From IMG/VR virus record IMGVR_UViG_3300042691_028354, positions 22,493 through 86,492 of that record: DNA of 64,000 nucleotides; one strand, given 5' to 3'. Position numbers and translations under genes: made by a program. The stretch comes from a virus. The notes below the pieces were generated by a model that worked only from the letters and a program-made list of their open reading frames with translations, did not search any database and was not told the origin of the DNA. Every line of letters starts with the position of its first letter. Positions within the stretch are counted from its first letter, which is position 1. Of the stretch, positions 1 through 10,033 are shown piece by piece.

Positions 1-1848
1 TGCGAATGTCTCTTGCGTGATCGGCTTGATCATGTAGGTGGACGTGTCGAATGACATCTCTACCTTGAACTTCGGCTGACCTTCCGCGTACACGACGGGG
101 ATGTGATCTTGATCAAGGTCCTTGAAGGGGACGGTTGAATCAAAGTCCATGTCGCTAGCGACAACGTACTTTCCGTCAGTCGTCTTGAGGACGACGACAT
201 CTTCACCAGTGTTGTTGCTGTAGGTCATCGCGTAGGTTGCAGCACTTCCTTCATCGCCGAAGGAAGAGATCTGCCAATCGGGAGCGGGCGGCGGACCCAG
301 TTCAGTCGGAAGGGGATTTGGGATCGCAGGCTTGTTCTCGTCCTCCTTGAGGGCGAGTTTCGGCTTCGGCTTCGTCTTTGTTTTGGACTTCGAGATAATG
401 AGGTCCGAGAGGCCAGCATCTTCAATGATCTGATGACGTCGCTTGGGCTGTACGAAGTTGAGGCGCTCGTAAGGGTTGACGTCCTCTTCGCCATCATTGG
501 GAACCCACATCGCAAGGAAGTTCTTGCGCTCAGCGCCGAGCTGACCGATCAGGGCCTTGTCGGGGTTGTCCTTGAGTGACTCATCGGTGATGTGCTTGTC
601 GATCGCAGCAAGGAACTCATCGGCGCTGTCGGTATCGGGTGCGTTCTTGCCGAGGCGCTTGTTCCAGAAAGACAGGTTGCGCTCGCGTTGCTCTTGGAAG
701 GCATCAAGGAAGTCCTTGGCCTTGCCCTCTCCGAGCTCGTTGACCATGTTTTGGTTGATCTCGTCTAGGACAAACTTGCCTGTCTTGGACTTGGAAAGAT
801 TCTTGTCCACCAACACGGGAGGCTTGATGGCCTCGGCGGCAGCAAGGTCAGCCTCGATCTGGTTTGTAACGGTGAGATCGTCAATGATCTCGTTGGGGGT
901 GAGATCTGCACTGACTATGAGGTCTTGGACGACGCCATCGGGGCCGACGGCAAACAGCGCTTGTTCATCACCGGCGAGATAACGCTCGGCGTCGACAACA
1001 CGGAGCTTGCCGGTGCTGGTCTGCACAATGAAGCGCATCTCGCCAGTGTCTTGTGCCGACTCAGACGCTTTGCCTTTGGCATTGGCTTCGTTCGTGAAGA
1101 GGTTGCCGATCTGCTTGCCAGGCTTTTTCTTACCTGACTTGCCAGCATTGACCTGATTGACGTTGGCGGCATTGTCAATGTTGGCCTCGGCGGCTTTGGC
1201 CGGCCCGGTTGGCTTCTTCTCAGGCTTCTTGGAAGCAGTGCTTGATTCGCCACTCGGCTTCTTTGAGGTCTTCTTCTTCTTGAACTTCTTCGGGGTCGGC
1301 AGATCACCCTCGGTCAGTCCGACCTTGGGGGTCTTGTCCTTTTCGTCTTCTTCCTTACCGCCTGGGATCAGGTTGGCAATGCCCTCGATTGCACCACCGA
1401 GTTTGCGGCGACGCTCGAGGCGACGTTCTTTGCGCTTCTCGCGACCGGCTGCTCGGCGTTCGGTGGCGCGATCAGCAAGGTAGTCAACAATCTGACCACC
1501 ACGTTCAAGGGCCTGTCCCGCCTGATAGCGAACAAGGCCCGTTCCACCGGCGGCTCGGCGTTCCTCGGATGCGGCAAGAGCGCTGTCGAACTGGTCGATT
1601 CGCTCACCGAGCTTGGCGAGTGTGGCGCGGGCGGCACCGAGGTTGCAGGTGGTGCCCATTGCGTTGGTCCACTTGCCAGCCCGAGTCGTCCCCGGCGGGC
1701 ATCGGAACTTGCGGATCCGCTTACCCAGTCGATCGTAGTCAACCTGTTCCACGATGACGTTGCCGGCCTTGACGTCCATGGCAATGGAACTAACCATCTT
1801 CGCCGACGTGTAGCGCAGCGCGGCATACTCGGTTTGCGCTCTGTTCAT
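1..1848 (-). CDS. Head-region protein with one CPPG cysteine module (3' end outside window)
   Basis: The frame is open for 616 codons from ATG at 1848 to the left edge, so the C-terminus is missing. Residues 50-68 form a 19-residue module: CPPG, a Gly, a Trp-Thr-Asn, and a closing Thr-Cys. The gene at 1907-3241 has two more copies. After the module comes a charged helical stretch rich in Arg/Lys/Glu, then a Lys/Pro/Ser-rich low-complexity segment (about residues 170-230) and a more globular C-terminal part. It is the last visible gene of the minus-strand head operon, 58 bp after its neighbour. Upstream lies a 13-nt sequence (1881-1893) also found upstream of the gene at 21005. A capsid, scaffold or decoration role is inferred from position only, and I do not recognise a family. 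Confidence 0.75.
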   Translation of the reverse strand, partial: MNRAQTEYAALRYTSAKMVSSIAMDVKAGNVIVEQVDYDRLGKRIRKFRCPPGTTRAGKWTNAMGTTCNLGAARATLAKLGERIDQFDSALAASEERRAAGGTGLVRYQAGQALERGGQIVDYLADRATERRAAGREKRKERRLERRRKLGGAIEGIANLIPGGKEEDEKDKTPKVGLTEGDLPTPKKFKKKKTSKKPSGESSTASKKPEKKPTGPAKAAEANIDNAANVNQVNAGKSGKKKPGKQIGNLFTNEANAKGKASESAQDTGEMRFIVQTSTGKLRVVDAERYLAGDEQALFAVGPDGVVQDLIVSADLTPNEIIDDLTVTNQIEADLAAAEAIKPPVLVDKNLSKSKTGKFVLDEINQNMVNELGEGKAKDFLDAFQEQRERNLSFWNKRLGKNAPDTDSADEFLAAIDKHITDESLKDNPDKALIGQLGAERKNFLAMWVPNDGEEDVNPYERLNFVQPKRRHQIIEDAGLSDLIISKSKTKTKPKPKLALKEDENKPAIPNPLPTELGPPPAPDWQISSFGDEGSAATYAMTYSNNTGEDVVVLKTTDGKYVVASDMDFDSTVPFKDLDQDHIPVVYAEGQPKFKVEMSFDTSTYMIKPITQETFA

Positions 1849-1880
1849 TAGGACACTCGCGAGAGGGAGAAATGGGTAAG

Positions 1881-1893
1881 ACTCAGTATGACC
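1881..1893 (-). promoter_or_regulatory. Candidate promoter element GGTCATACTGAGT
   Basis: On the minus strand this reads GGTCATACTGAGT, identical over 13 nt to 20965-20977 on the plus strand. Both copies point toward a start codon about 30 nt downstream. CATACT resembles a -10 box. No good -35 is visible. Confidence 0.4.
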
Positions 1894-1906
1894 TTACCAA
1901 ACTCCA

Positions 1907-3241
1907 CTAACCTTCGGCCGGAGTGTCCTCATCAATGATGACTTCCCACGGGGTGGTGTTCTTTGGCCGAGCTGGGGCAGTGGGGGCCAAGAACATTTGG
2001 TAGATCCACCGGCGAACCATGCGACTGGCACCCTTCTCGCTGCGGATCTCGATCATCTCCATCGCTTGCTTCGCGTCAGAGTCGCCAACGGCCGGAATGA
2101 GCTCAAGTTTGTCTGGGTTCTTCTCGACCAACTGGCTCAGTGCCTCACCCATGTCTGGTCCTTCAAGGCCCTTGCGAATGCCCTTGAGGTTGGCGGGGAG
2201 ATCGTTGAGAAACTCGGGCGTGGCCTTCGGCTTGCGATTGACCTGAATCGAGGATCCATCGGCAAAGGAGAATGCGACGCCGTATGCACCAGTTCCAAGA
2301 AGATCAAGACCACTGGTGCCAAAGTCGTCGGGCTTGGCTGTACCAATGACGAACACTCCGTCAGTGATGTCGTCGTTGCCCCGAACCTTCGCAAGACGGG
2401 AAATGTCGACGGTGGGGTCAATGCTTGAACCGTCGCGTCGAACAAGACGCACCGAACCGTGAGGCTTCTTGCCAATCAACGGAACCGTCGTGCTCACAGC
2501 ACTGTCACGCGCCACTCGGCTGGCTTTGCCGACCGGGTCGACGCCGCGCTTGATGTCGACGACATTTCCTGAAATCCCTCGGCCTCGGATCAATCGCCCG
2601 CTGCGACCCTGTCCGACGTCATCGATTCCCGGCATGCCATCTGCGCTGTCGCCTCGACGAAGGACGCGATTGGCTGCTGAGCGTGCTGCGCTTGCTGCTG
2701 AATCGGCCACATCGAACAGTTGGATACCGCAGGTGCCGAGACCTGAGTCAGTGAACTGACCACCGTTCTCGAACCCTGGCGGACAACGGAAAAGTCGGCG
2801 TGGTCCACCAATGCGATCCCGACCTCCGCCCGGAGTAAGCGTCTCGTAAACGGTGGACCGGATGGGGGAGCGAATGTCACTCGCGTCACCGGGAATCAGC
2901 ATCGTGCCGATGGCCTGAAGCCCTTGACCGAGTTTCCCCCTTGAGCGGACGGATCCAACTTTCTCATCAAGGTGAACGCGCTGAACAAGGGACTTCTTGC
3001 CGGACGAGTTTTGGGAGGGCATGGCGCAGGTGCTACCGAGAGCGTCAGTGAAGTCGCCAGCACCAGGGGTGCCTGGCGGACACTTGAACTTGCCGCCATC
3101 GACAATCACTCCGCGACTGGCCGCGAGACGTTGGGTAATGGAGCCACCCGAGAGATCCCCGACTTTGGCTCCCGATTCACCGATTGATGGACCAAGGATT
3201 CCCTTGACCATCACCTCGTAGAACGGATAGTTGTCCAACAT
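1907..3241 (-). CDS. Head-region protein with two CPPG cysteine modules
   Basis: This is a 444-aa protein of unknown function. It contains two copies of a 19-residue module, the first at residues 54-72 and the second about 100 residues later. Each is C-P-P-G, a Gly at position 9, Phe-Thr-Asp at 11-13 and Cys at 19. The gene upstream in the operon ends at 3276. I chose ATG 3241 because it follows a purine-rich GAGGTGACGGAG stretch and because the frame further upstream is only the other gene read out of phase. GTG at 3253 is an alternative. The C-terminal half looks globular. The paired Cys could form a disulfide or bind metal, which is inference. Confidence 0.7.
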   Translation of the reverse strand: MLDNYPFYEVMVKGILGPSIGESGAKVGDLSGGSITQRLAASRGVIVDGGKFKCPPGTPGAGDFTDALGSTCAMPSQNSSGKKSLVQRVHLDEKVGSVRSRGKLGQGLQAIGTMLIPGDASDIRSPIRSTVYETLTPGGGRDRIGGPRRLFRCPPGFENGGQFTDSGLGTCGIQLFDVADSAASAARSAANRVLRRGDSADGMPGIDDVGQGRSGRLIRGRGISGNVVDIKRGVDPVGKASRVARDSAVSTTVPLIGKKPHGSVRLVRRDGSSIDPTVDISRLAKVRGNDDITDGVFVIGTAKPDDFGTSGLDLLGTGAYGVAFSFADGSSIQVNRKPKATPEFLNDLPANLKGIRKGLEGPDMGEALSQLVEKNPDKLELIPAVGDSDAKQAMEMIEIRSEKGASRMVRRWIYQMFLAPTAPARPKNTTPWEVIIDEDTPAEG

Positions 3242-3275
3242 CTCCGTCACCTCGGCGGGAAGGGCGACGGTCTGC

Positions 3276-5219
3276 TCAGTTGAGCAGATCGCGCATGTCT
3301 TCTTCGGCGGCAAGCATCTCGAACTCCATGATGGAGGCAACGAAGTTGTCAGCAGACTTCTCCATTGGCTCACCACTGGTCGCTTCCTCGGGAACTTCGT
3401 CACCCCATGCTTCGGGGATCATGTTCTCAAGGCCGAGCTCTTCGGCGCGCTTGACGATGTGGGCCTTGGCGGCCTTCTTGTCTTTCGCTCGACCGTAGGC
3501 CTGAATGGCGTTCTTGAGGTCTTCCTCATTGGCGATCGGGTATGAGCCGTCAGGCAATGCTTCACCAGACTCAGCCATGGCGTCGCGCTCCTCATCGGAG
3601 TACATCGCCTTGACCTGAAGGTCGTAGGTGTCGTCGTCCTTGGCTTCAGCGTCAGCCCAGGTGTATTCGTCGTAACCCAGCACGTTGCCGGACGGGGAGA
3701 CGAATACGTCATAGGACTTGCCGTCAAGGCCTTCGATCTCGACCGAGTAGGCCTCGGATCCTTCAAAGGTGGATACGACAACGGAAGCGGCTTTGCCATC
3801 GACGACAGCAAGGGCCTTTTCCTTGGCGGTGTCGGGATCGACTACCTCAGAATCGGAGAGAACCTCTTCGGCGGGAATGCGGAACCATCCGTCAATCTCA
3901 CCCTTGCCGGTGATGTAGGCCTCAACGTAATCGCCGGTCTTGCGCTCAACGTGGAGAACGAACAGGTCCTGATCCGATGAGTAGCCCGAGTTGAGGACCT
4001 TGCCGTTGAGGACGTCTTCTGCGATGCCCTCGATGGCAAGAAGGTCATACTGACCTTCAGTCACTCCGCAGCGGCCTGGGCAGTCGCCACAAGGCGTGGC
4101 GGCGTTGGCGCTCTTGACTTCACGGGAGGCGGCGCAGACGAACAGGTCGTCTGTCATGTCGTCGGCCTTCATGCCCATGGTGCCCATGCGCTTGCCACGG
4201 TTGCGACGGATCTCGGCCGGGTCGGCACCCATCATCTTCTCTTCGTCCATCTCGTCCATGGACTCGTCATCGACCATGTCGTCGTCGCCCATGGGGACCA
4301 TTGCGCCACCCTTGATGGTGACAGCCATGGCGCCACACTTGCCGCAGACCTTGTCGCCGGCCTTGTAGCCACATCCTTCGGTCAGTCCCTTGGCGCAGGC
4401 AACAACATCGCCTTCATCAGAGATCTTGACGATGGCCTTCTCGTCCATTTCAGTTACATCCACGACTGGCTCCTTCACTTGCATGGCATCAGTCATGCAC
4501 GCACTGGTGTTCTTACAGGCAGCACATGGAGTCATGCGCTTCATGCCGGATAGACCGCAATGATACTTCGCTGCTGTGTCAGTGGGGTTCATGCTGCTAT
4601 TCATACCCTTTCCTTCGTGGCGACAGCCACAATCGGTCTCATCAGCGGCGAAAGGATGAGTCTTTACACCGCCCATCTCGTCGGTTCCTTCGTGTTCCCA
4701 GTTCTTGTCTTCTCGGAGGTATGAGACGAAGTCGGCTTCCTTCTCGCAGAAGCCCTTGAGTTCGCCGATTGCCTCTTCCATGTCAAGTTCGTCATCATCC
4801 ATTTCGGTGATGGCGATGTTGAGTCCCTTCCCAGGGGTCAGTCGGTCCAAGCGATTGTTGAACTCAGAGTCGGACCAAAGTGATCCGCGAGTGACGCCAC
4901 GCAACTTGCGGCGACAGTTCTTCATCCCTGGGTGATGACAGCCCTCATTGGGCCAAAGACCGGTCGTCTCATGGTGGAGCCATGCGCAGAGGTTGTCGAG
5001 TGGGTAGAGCTCTGGGTGGTCGGCCAGGATCACACGGCAACGACGGAAGCCACCGGGCTTACGCATGATCGGTCGCCAGTAGCGGAGCAACTTCTCAAGA
5101 TTGCCTCGACGGGGGCCGTAGCCGCGCAAGATGTCACCCGTGATGCGCTCCTGTGGAATCGCATCGGGCGGAACCGGAGCCTTGATCTCCGTATTGAGCT
5201 GGGGTGCCTTGTCGGCCAT
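3276..5219 (-). CDS. Cys-rich head-region protein with PepSY-like and DUF6582-like segments
   Basis: This is a 647-aa protein. The N-terminal third is basic with conserved-looking Cys/His (residues about 45-105). Several CxxC-type clusters follow, for example CGKCGA and CAAC, with an acidic Met/Asp-rich stretch between them. Residues about 463-520 resemble a PepSY fold: an Ala-rich helix, then a strand ending in a Gly-Asn-Val-Leu turn. Residues about 538-603 match the DUF6582-type pattern seen in phage head proteins, with LPDGSYPI, AIQAYGRAKDK and HIVKRAEELG. The ATG has AGGAAGAA upstream. It lies between the protease fusion and the CPPG proteins. It could be scaffold, decoration or an unusual capsid protein, and the sequence alone does not decide. 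Confidence 0.7.
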   Translation of the reverse strand: MADKAPQLNTEIKAPVPPDAIPQERITGDILRGYGPRRGNLEKLLRYWRPIMRKPGGFRRCRVILADHPELYPLDNLCAWLHHETTGLWPNEGCHHPGMKNCRRKLRGVTRGSLWSDSEFNNRLDRLTPGKGLNIAITEMDDDELDMEEAIGELKGFCEKEADFVSYLREDKNWEHEGTDEMGGVKTHPFAADETDCGCRHEGKGMNSSMNPTDTAAKYHCGLSGMKRMTPCAACKNTSACMTDAMQVKEPVVDVTEMDEKAIVKISDEGDVVACAKGLTEGCGYKAGDKVCGKCGAMAVTIKGGAMVPMGDDDMVDDESMDEMDEEKMMGADPAEIRRNRGKRMGTMGMKADDMTDDLFVCAASREVKSANAATPCGDCPGRCGVTEGQYDLLAIEGIAEDVLNGKVLNSGYSSDQDLFVLHVERKTGDYVEAYITGKGEIDGWFRIPAEEVLSDSEVVDPDTAKEKALAVVDGKAASVVVSTFEGSEAYSVEIEGLDGKSYDVFVSPSGNVLGYDEYTWADAEAKDDDTYDLQVKAMYSDEERDAMAESGEALPDGSYPIANEEDLKNAIQAYGRAKDKKAAKAHIVKRAEELGLENMIPEAWGDEVPEEATSGEPMEKSADNFVASIMEFEMLAAEEDMRDLLN

Positions 5220-5258
5220 TGCTGGTTCTTCCTATTGGTGTGTTTGGTCAGATGATGA

Positions 5259-8200
5259 TCACGGGTCAAGCAGACGGCCGCGCTCGTCGGTGATTCCACG
5301 AATGACGTCCATCTCACGCTTGGAGTACTCGGACTCAAACACGCTCTGAACTTCCTCGAAGAGGTCCATCATTCGCTCGTAGACTTCATCGCCTCCATCT
5401 GGAAGCTCATCGGCCCGAAATGCCGCACTCTCCAAGAGGTCGTAGTACTCCTTGGGATCAATGCTGCCCCCACCCAGTCGATCAAGGGCGTCCACCTGGA
5501 CTTCAAAGAGTCTCAACTTGGTGGCGTCGTCTACGCCCGAAGCATCCTGAGCATCGACAAGCTTGTCAATCAGCTCAACAACCTTCTTCTCTCGGGTAAA
5601 GGGCTTCAACTCGAAGGCTTCATCAAGTTGTGACCGAATGTCATCAACGGGGTTGGCCTTGGACGACTTGCGAGACGGTCCACCCATGTCGTCGACATAG
5701 CTGTCGTAGTTCGCCAAGAGTGCCAGTAGGCGACCCTTCATGTTCTGGTACTTGCCCGTATCAAGGAGGTCGCGAATCTCGGACGGACTGAGGTCGTCAA
5801 GCACGCTGGCGTCGATACTCATCTGCTCAAGCAGATTCGCAACATCATCACGAGCCTGAGCGACCGCGCCGACGTACTCCTCGAAGGCGTCCTCGTCGTC
5901 TTCTTCCACCTCATTGGCAGCCCTCTCGACTGCGTAGAAGTCAAGCGGACCTTCAGCGTTGAGATCTACGTCGTAGTCGTCAAAGAGGTCGGCTGTTTCA
6001 GTCTTGAGGTCGGCCCATTCTTGGTCCACATCGTCGCGAAGTTCGGGCTTGACGAAGTTGGAGGTGATCAAATCGGACAAACCCTTGTTGGTGTCCTTGG
6101 GAAGGAGGCCGTCAGGAGTGTCTCGATAACTGTCCACCAAGGGTTGGATCTGGAACGGGTAGTCAACTGCTCCGCCAACCCCCGAAAGGTTCCCCTTCAA
6201 GACGGTGCCGTCGCCGCCACCGAGCAGCGCACTGAGTTCATCTGCGACATCAGTGGTCGGTGGGTCAACGAAGTAAGTCGTTAGTTCCGGCTTGTCAAGG
6301 TTCTTGCCATCGCGACGAAGCACGAGAACGTCAAGGTTCCTAGCGCCTCGAGTGGCGGTTACGGCCACAGTTTGTTTATCGCCCGACATGTAGAGACCGT
6401 TGCCGACATTGATGCGCGAGCGTTCCCTGGCGCGCTCCATGTCAATGATCTCGTTTATGTTCTTGCGTCCCTTGTCTCCATCCTGAGCAAACAGGTCAGC
6501 AAGAGCCGTGTTCACCTTGCCCCGGAGCCTTGAGACTGACTGCTTGTCGTTGGGGTACGGGCTGAACAGTTCCGGCGCCCATGCCTCGTCTTCTGGTGTC
6601 AGTTGCTCAAGGATGCCTGGGAGTTGGTTGTCAATACGATCACGCAGTGTGTCCGTGATGCGACTCCGTGTCGCTGAATCAATGCCTGCTGCCTTCATAG
6701 CATCATCGTATGAATCAATGTCGAAATCCGCAAGGTCTGATAGGCGATCGAATGCTTCATCGTCCGACATGTCGCCATAGAAGGTGCGACCCTGATCGCT
6801 AGAGCGCATCGAGAATGGCTCAGTCCATGGCTCGCCCGGGTTGAAGACACCTTTGTCGCCACCCATGGCACGGAACTGCATGGAGCCGCCGACGTCAATG
6901 CGATGGATCTTGTCGTCATCGTCAAGGATGACGTTGTCGCCGACAAGGCCGAAGACATCCCAACTCGAGGCAAGAGCGTCGTAGGCGAAGCCGTCTCGAG
7001 CCTGCTCTTGAAGGGCTTCGGTCATTCCGTCGTCACCGATCGGTTTGCCAAGCCCGCCATCTTTGGTCTGCACGGCCTTCTTGGCGATGTACCACTTGCC
7101 GTTGCTCTCATAGATGCCCGTCTCGTCGGTAGCGAGACCGGCAGTCTTGTAGAAGAGGTGGGCAGACATCTCGTTCTGAGCATGAGCCTCGGACTTCGCC
7201 GGCTTGACAAGGTATCGCTGACCCTTGTCGTCGGTGTACCAGCGACCACCCTGAGACCCAAGAGGACCCGAGCCTCGCTCCATTGCCTTGAACTCGTCGG
7301 CCGACGGAAGGCCGTTCAGGAGCTTCCCGGCGCGACCAGTCGGTCGCTCGGGGGGTTCTGGGGTATCACCCGCTGGCGGCTTCGGGGGCTTCGGGGGCGT
7401 GGGTGGTTTATTGCTGCCACCTCCGCCAGGTTTGAGCTTTGAGGGTTTCCGGTCATACCAACCCATTTGACGCTTGACGGATTCGGGGAGATCGGATCCA
7501 ATCGGCTTCCGAGTTGGGGCTACACGATCAAGATCTGCCGCAGACGGGAGCTTCAATGCGGGCTTGCCGGAATCGCTTGGCTTGCTCGTCACATTGCGCA
7601 TGGCAGTGGTTCCCTCTTGAACCACGCCATCACCGTCAGCATCTCGGGCCTTGGGATTGACAGCCTGCTGAATCAACTTTCGAGTGCCGCGACCCTTACC
7701 GCCGCCCGCGCTGGAGTTGCTCAGTTTGCGCAACTTTCCCAGCGCGGACTTACGGTCAAAAGGGACGGCATCACCGTCCTCGGTGCCGTAAAGGTCAAGA
7801 GACTTGACTCGCAGTTCATCGCCATGGCCGTCGACAAGCGTCGCAACGGCGTCAATCAGTTCCTGGCTGTCTGCCTTGATCGCGATCCACGATCCGTCTG
7901 CGGTGTCCAGTGACACTTCGGCGCCGTGGTATTCGGCGATGGAATCAAGGAGCGACTTCAGTCCGAACATGGCGTCCGGTGTGGTTCCGAGGACAAGGTA
8001 ATCATCACCCTTGCGCTCAAGACCGGTGGAAGCATCTCCCTCATTGAGGATCTCGGTGAGCAGATTGATCGCATCGCGAAGGCGCTCCATGTTGCGCCCG
8101 GCGACGGTTCGGCCGACCTTGACGTCGAGCTGTTCCATGATGTCGTCGTAAGCGACCTTCTTGCCCCGGCGACGTCGTTCGTTTTGGCGAGCGGCAAGCA

Positions 8201-9986
8201 TGTTGCGCTGGTTCTGGTACTTGCGAAGTGCTTGGACTCGCTTGCGGTGCTCTGTCGGAACCTCACGCATAGCGTTGGGGTCATCGAACGAGCCGACGGG
8301 GTAGCGACCACCATCTCTGAGTTCAACAAAGCCCGAGCCGTCTTCTTCAATCCGAGCATGGGTGTCGTACTTGTCAATGCGGTAGCGGCGAGAGCTGTTG
8401 TCAATCTCGCCACGAGGTTTGACGGTTGGCCGTTTAGGCTTCCGCAGTAGGTAGTTTCTGTCCCTTTGCGGCTTTTTGAATGGGGGCTTTGTCGGCTTCT
8501 TGGGAGCAGCAGTCTCGCGATCGGTGCCATCAAAGATGACGCCGTCTCCATCGCGATCGACTTCGTCAACTACAGAGCTGCCGCCGACCCTGCCAGCGAT
8601 CTGCTTGACGCCGCACATGCCCTTGCCGCCACATCCGCATCCACAGTCCTTGTCGCCGGCCATGCCTGCGCCTGGACCGGGAACGTCGGGGGCTTCGGAA
8701 CCGTATTCTTCATCGTCCTCATCCTCCACGGGGATGTAGACAGTCTCGGCTCGGACTTCTTCGGCCGAACCGACCATGATGAGGCCGCGTTCGGAATGCC
8801 ACGATGCCCGCATTGTCATGGGTTCGCCGTCGTGCATGTGGTCGAACACCACTGTGTTACGACTCATGTCGCGAATCTTGACGGGACCGCCGTACTCCTC
8901 GGCAATGGCGTCGGCAAGGTTTTCGGCCATTGAGACCTGTGGGTCCACTACAAACCCATCGCCGCCTTCGCCGTAGTCTTCGTCGTCCTCTTCGTAGTCC
9001 TCGTCGTAGTCTTTGTCGTCGCCTTCGATTGACACTGCGTATTTGTCGCCATAGCGATCGGCGATGAACTCCATGAGGCCTTCCGCCATCTCCCGCACGG
9101 CATCGTCGCCCTTCTCATTCTTCGCTTCGAGCTTGGCGATTGCCTCGCGAATCACGTCCTTCATGTAGCCCTCGCCGCGGGATCCGACGGCCAGCCACTT
9201 CATTTGAGCGACGACGCCCGGAAGGCGGAAGTCCTGCTTGTGTCGGGCGACCCACGCTTCGCGGAGCTCTAGTGCTGCGACCTCGGTGTCGGTCGTTGCT
9301 TTGCCGCCGCGCTTGGCGATCGGTAGGAGCTTGGCGTACTGGTCGTTTCCTCGGATGTTCCCACCCTTGGCCCAGATCGTCGGATACTTCTCCTTGACCA
9401 TTTGGGCGAACTCGGGGTCGAACAGGTTCCACTCGCTCTTGCGGAACGAATCCACCTGATTCTCTTCGTCCTGCATTTCGCTCTTGATCGAGATCGTCGC
9501 TGTGAGCTGATTCGCCCCATGAAGCACCGGGCTGACTTCGTAGAGTTCGAGTTCCTTCAGTAGGTTCGCCTGGCGCTGGGACGAGTAGATCGAGTCGAGG
9601 GTCTTGTACCCGATTGACCATTCCTGCTCCTCCCCAAAGAACAAGATGTCGTTGAATGCTTCACGGCCACGCTCTGACCGGAGGTTGAACTGAACCTTGG
9701 CGAAGAGGCCACCTACACCGGCCTTCTTCATCTTGGCGGGCAGGCGAGGATCGCTCGCCGGCACCTCGTACATGTCGATGACCTTGCCGATGGGCTTGTT
9801 CCAGTCATGGCCCCAGACGACACGAGGCTTGCGGCGCTTCAGGCTTGACGTGAAGGCACCCGGCATGACGATGTCGCCGACCGAGTCCTTGTTGCCCACG
9901 GCAGCCACGAAGCACTCAACGATGCCCATGGCCTCGTCGATGGAAAGTTGGCCACTCATGGCCTTGAACTGGAGTGAATCACCCAT
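5259..9986 (-). CDS. HK97-type prohead protease fused to a long C-terminus with a kinase-like domain
   Basis: This is a 1575-aa protein. Residues about 10-190 look like a U35/S78 prohead protease, with VVWGHDW followed by PIGKV, then EWSIGYK, then LYEVSPVLHGAN near the domain end. Acidic segments follow, then a Cys-rich patch (about 445-458) and two DxDGDG calcium-loop-like motifs (about 475 and 785), each followed by Gly-Thr. Residues about 895-1060 resemble a HipA/PI-kinase-type fold: a Lys in YLVKPAKS, Asn in VFGLVGDN, and Asp in HRIDVGGS. The rest is acidic and helical. Typical proteases of this family are roughly 200 aa. ATG 9986 follows GCGAGGTCC; TTG 10016 is possible. Protease call strong, kinase-like call moderate. 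Confidence 0.85.
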   Translation of the reverse strand: MGDSLQFKAMSGQLSIDEAMGIVECFVAAVGNKDSVGDIVMPGAFTSSLKRRKPRVVWGHDWNKPIGKVIDMYEVPASDPRLPAKMKKAGVGGLFAKVQFNLRSERGREAFNDILFFGEEQEWSIGYKTLDSIYSSQRQANLLKELELYEVSPVLHGANQLTATISIKSEMQDEENQVDSFRKSEWNLFDPEFAQMVKEKYPTIWAKGGNIRGNDQYAKLLPIAKRGGKATTDTEVAALELREAWVARHKQDFRLPGVVAQMKWLAVGSRGEGYMKDVIREAIAKLEAKNEKGDDAVREMAEGLMEFIADRYGDKYAVSIEGDDKDYDEDYEEDDEDYGEGGDGFVVDPQVSMAENLADAIAEEYGGPVKIRDMSRNTVVFDHMHDGEPMTMRASWHSERGLIMVGSAEEVRAETVYIPVEDEDDEEYGSEAPDVPGPGAGMAGDKDCGCGCGGKGMCGVKQIAGRVGGSSVVDEVDRDGDGVIFDGTDRETAAPKKPTKPPFKKPQRDRNYLLRKPKRPTVKPRGEIDNSSRRYRIDKYDTHARIEEDGSGFVELRDGGRYPVGSFDDPNAMREVPTEHRKRVQALRKYQNQRNMLAARQNERRRRGKKVAYDDIMEQLDVKVGRTVAGRNMERLRDAINLLTEILNEGDASTGLERKGDDYLVLGTTPDAMFGLKSLLDSIAEYHGAEVSLDTADGSWIAIKADSQELIDAVATLVDGHGDELRVKSLDLYGTEDGDAVPFDRKSALGKLRKLSNSSAGGGKGRGTRKLIQQAVNPKARDADGDGVVQEGTTAMRNVTSKPSDSGKPALKLPSAADLDRVAPTRKPIGSDLPESVKRQMGWYDRKPSKLKPGGGGSNKPPTPPKPPKPPAGDTPEPPERPTGRAGKLLNGLPSADEFKAMERGSGPLGSQGGRWYTDDKGQRYLVKPAKSEAHAQNEMSAHLFYKTAGLATDETGIYESNGKWYIAKKAVQTKDGGLGKPIGDDGMTEALQEQARDGFAYDALASSWDVFGLVGDNVILDDDDKIHRIDVGGSMQFRAMGGDKGVFNPGEPWTEPFSMRSSDQGRTFYGDMSDDEAFDRLSDLADFDIDSYDDAMKAAGIDSATRSRITDTLRDRIDNQLPGILEQLTPEDEAWAPELFSPYPNDKQSVSRLRGKVNTALADLFAQDGDKGRKNINEIIDMERARERSRINVGNGLYMSGDKQTVAVTATRGARNLDVLVLRRDGKNLDKPELTTYFVDPPTTDVADELSALLGGGDGTVLKGNLSGVGGAVDYPFQIQPLVDSYRDTPDGLLPKDTNKGLSDLITSNFVKPELRDDVDQEWADLKTETADLFDDYDVDLNAEGPLDFYAVERAANEVEEDDEDAFEEYVGAVAQARDDVANLLEQMSIDASVLDDLSPSEIRDLLDTGKYQNMKGRLLALLANYDSYVDDMGGPSRKSSKANPVDDIRSQLDEAFELKPFTREKKVVELIDKLVDAQDASGVDDATKLRLFEVQVDALDRLGGGSIDPKEYYDLLESAAFRADELPDGGDEVYERMMDLFEEVQSVFESEYSKREMDVIRGITDERGRLLDP

Positions 9987-10033
9987 ACCGAAGGACCTCG
10001 CTTTACTTGAGGTCAAAGAGTAGTAGGCGATGT

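Noticed and set aside
225-1826. Several 60-150 codon frames on both strands over the leftmost 1.8 kb
   Set aside because: One minus-strand frame is open throughout with a recognisable module, so the rest are shadows.
3242-3403. N-terminal extension of the two-module CPPG protein
   Set aside because: It overlaps the end of the preceding gene by over 120 nt and reads as out-of-phase sequence.
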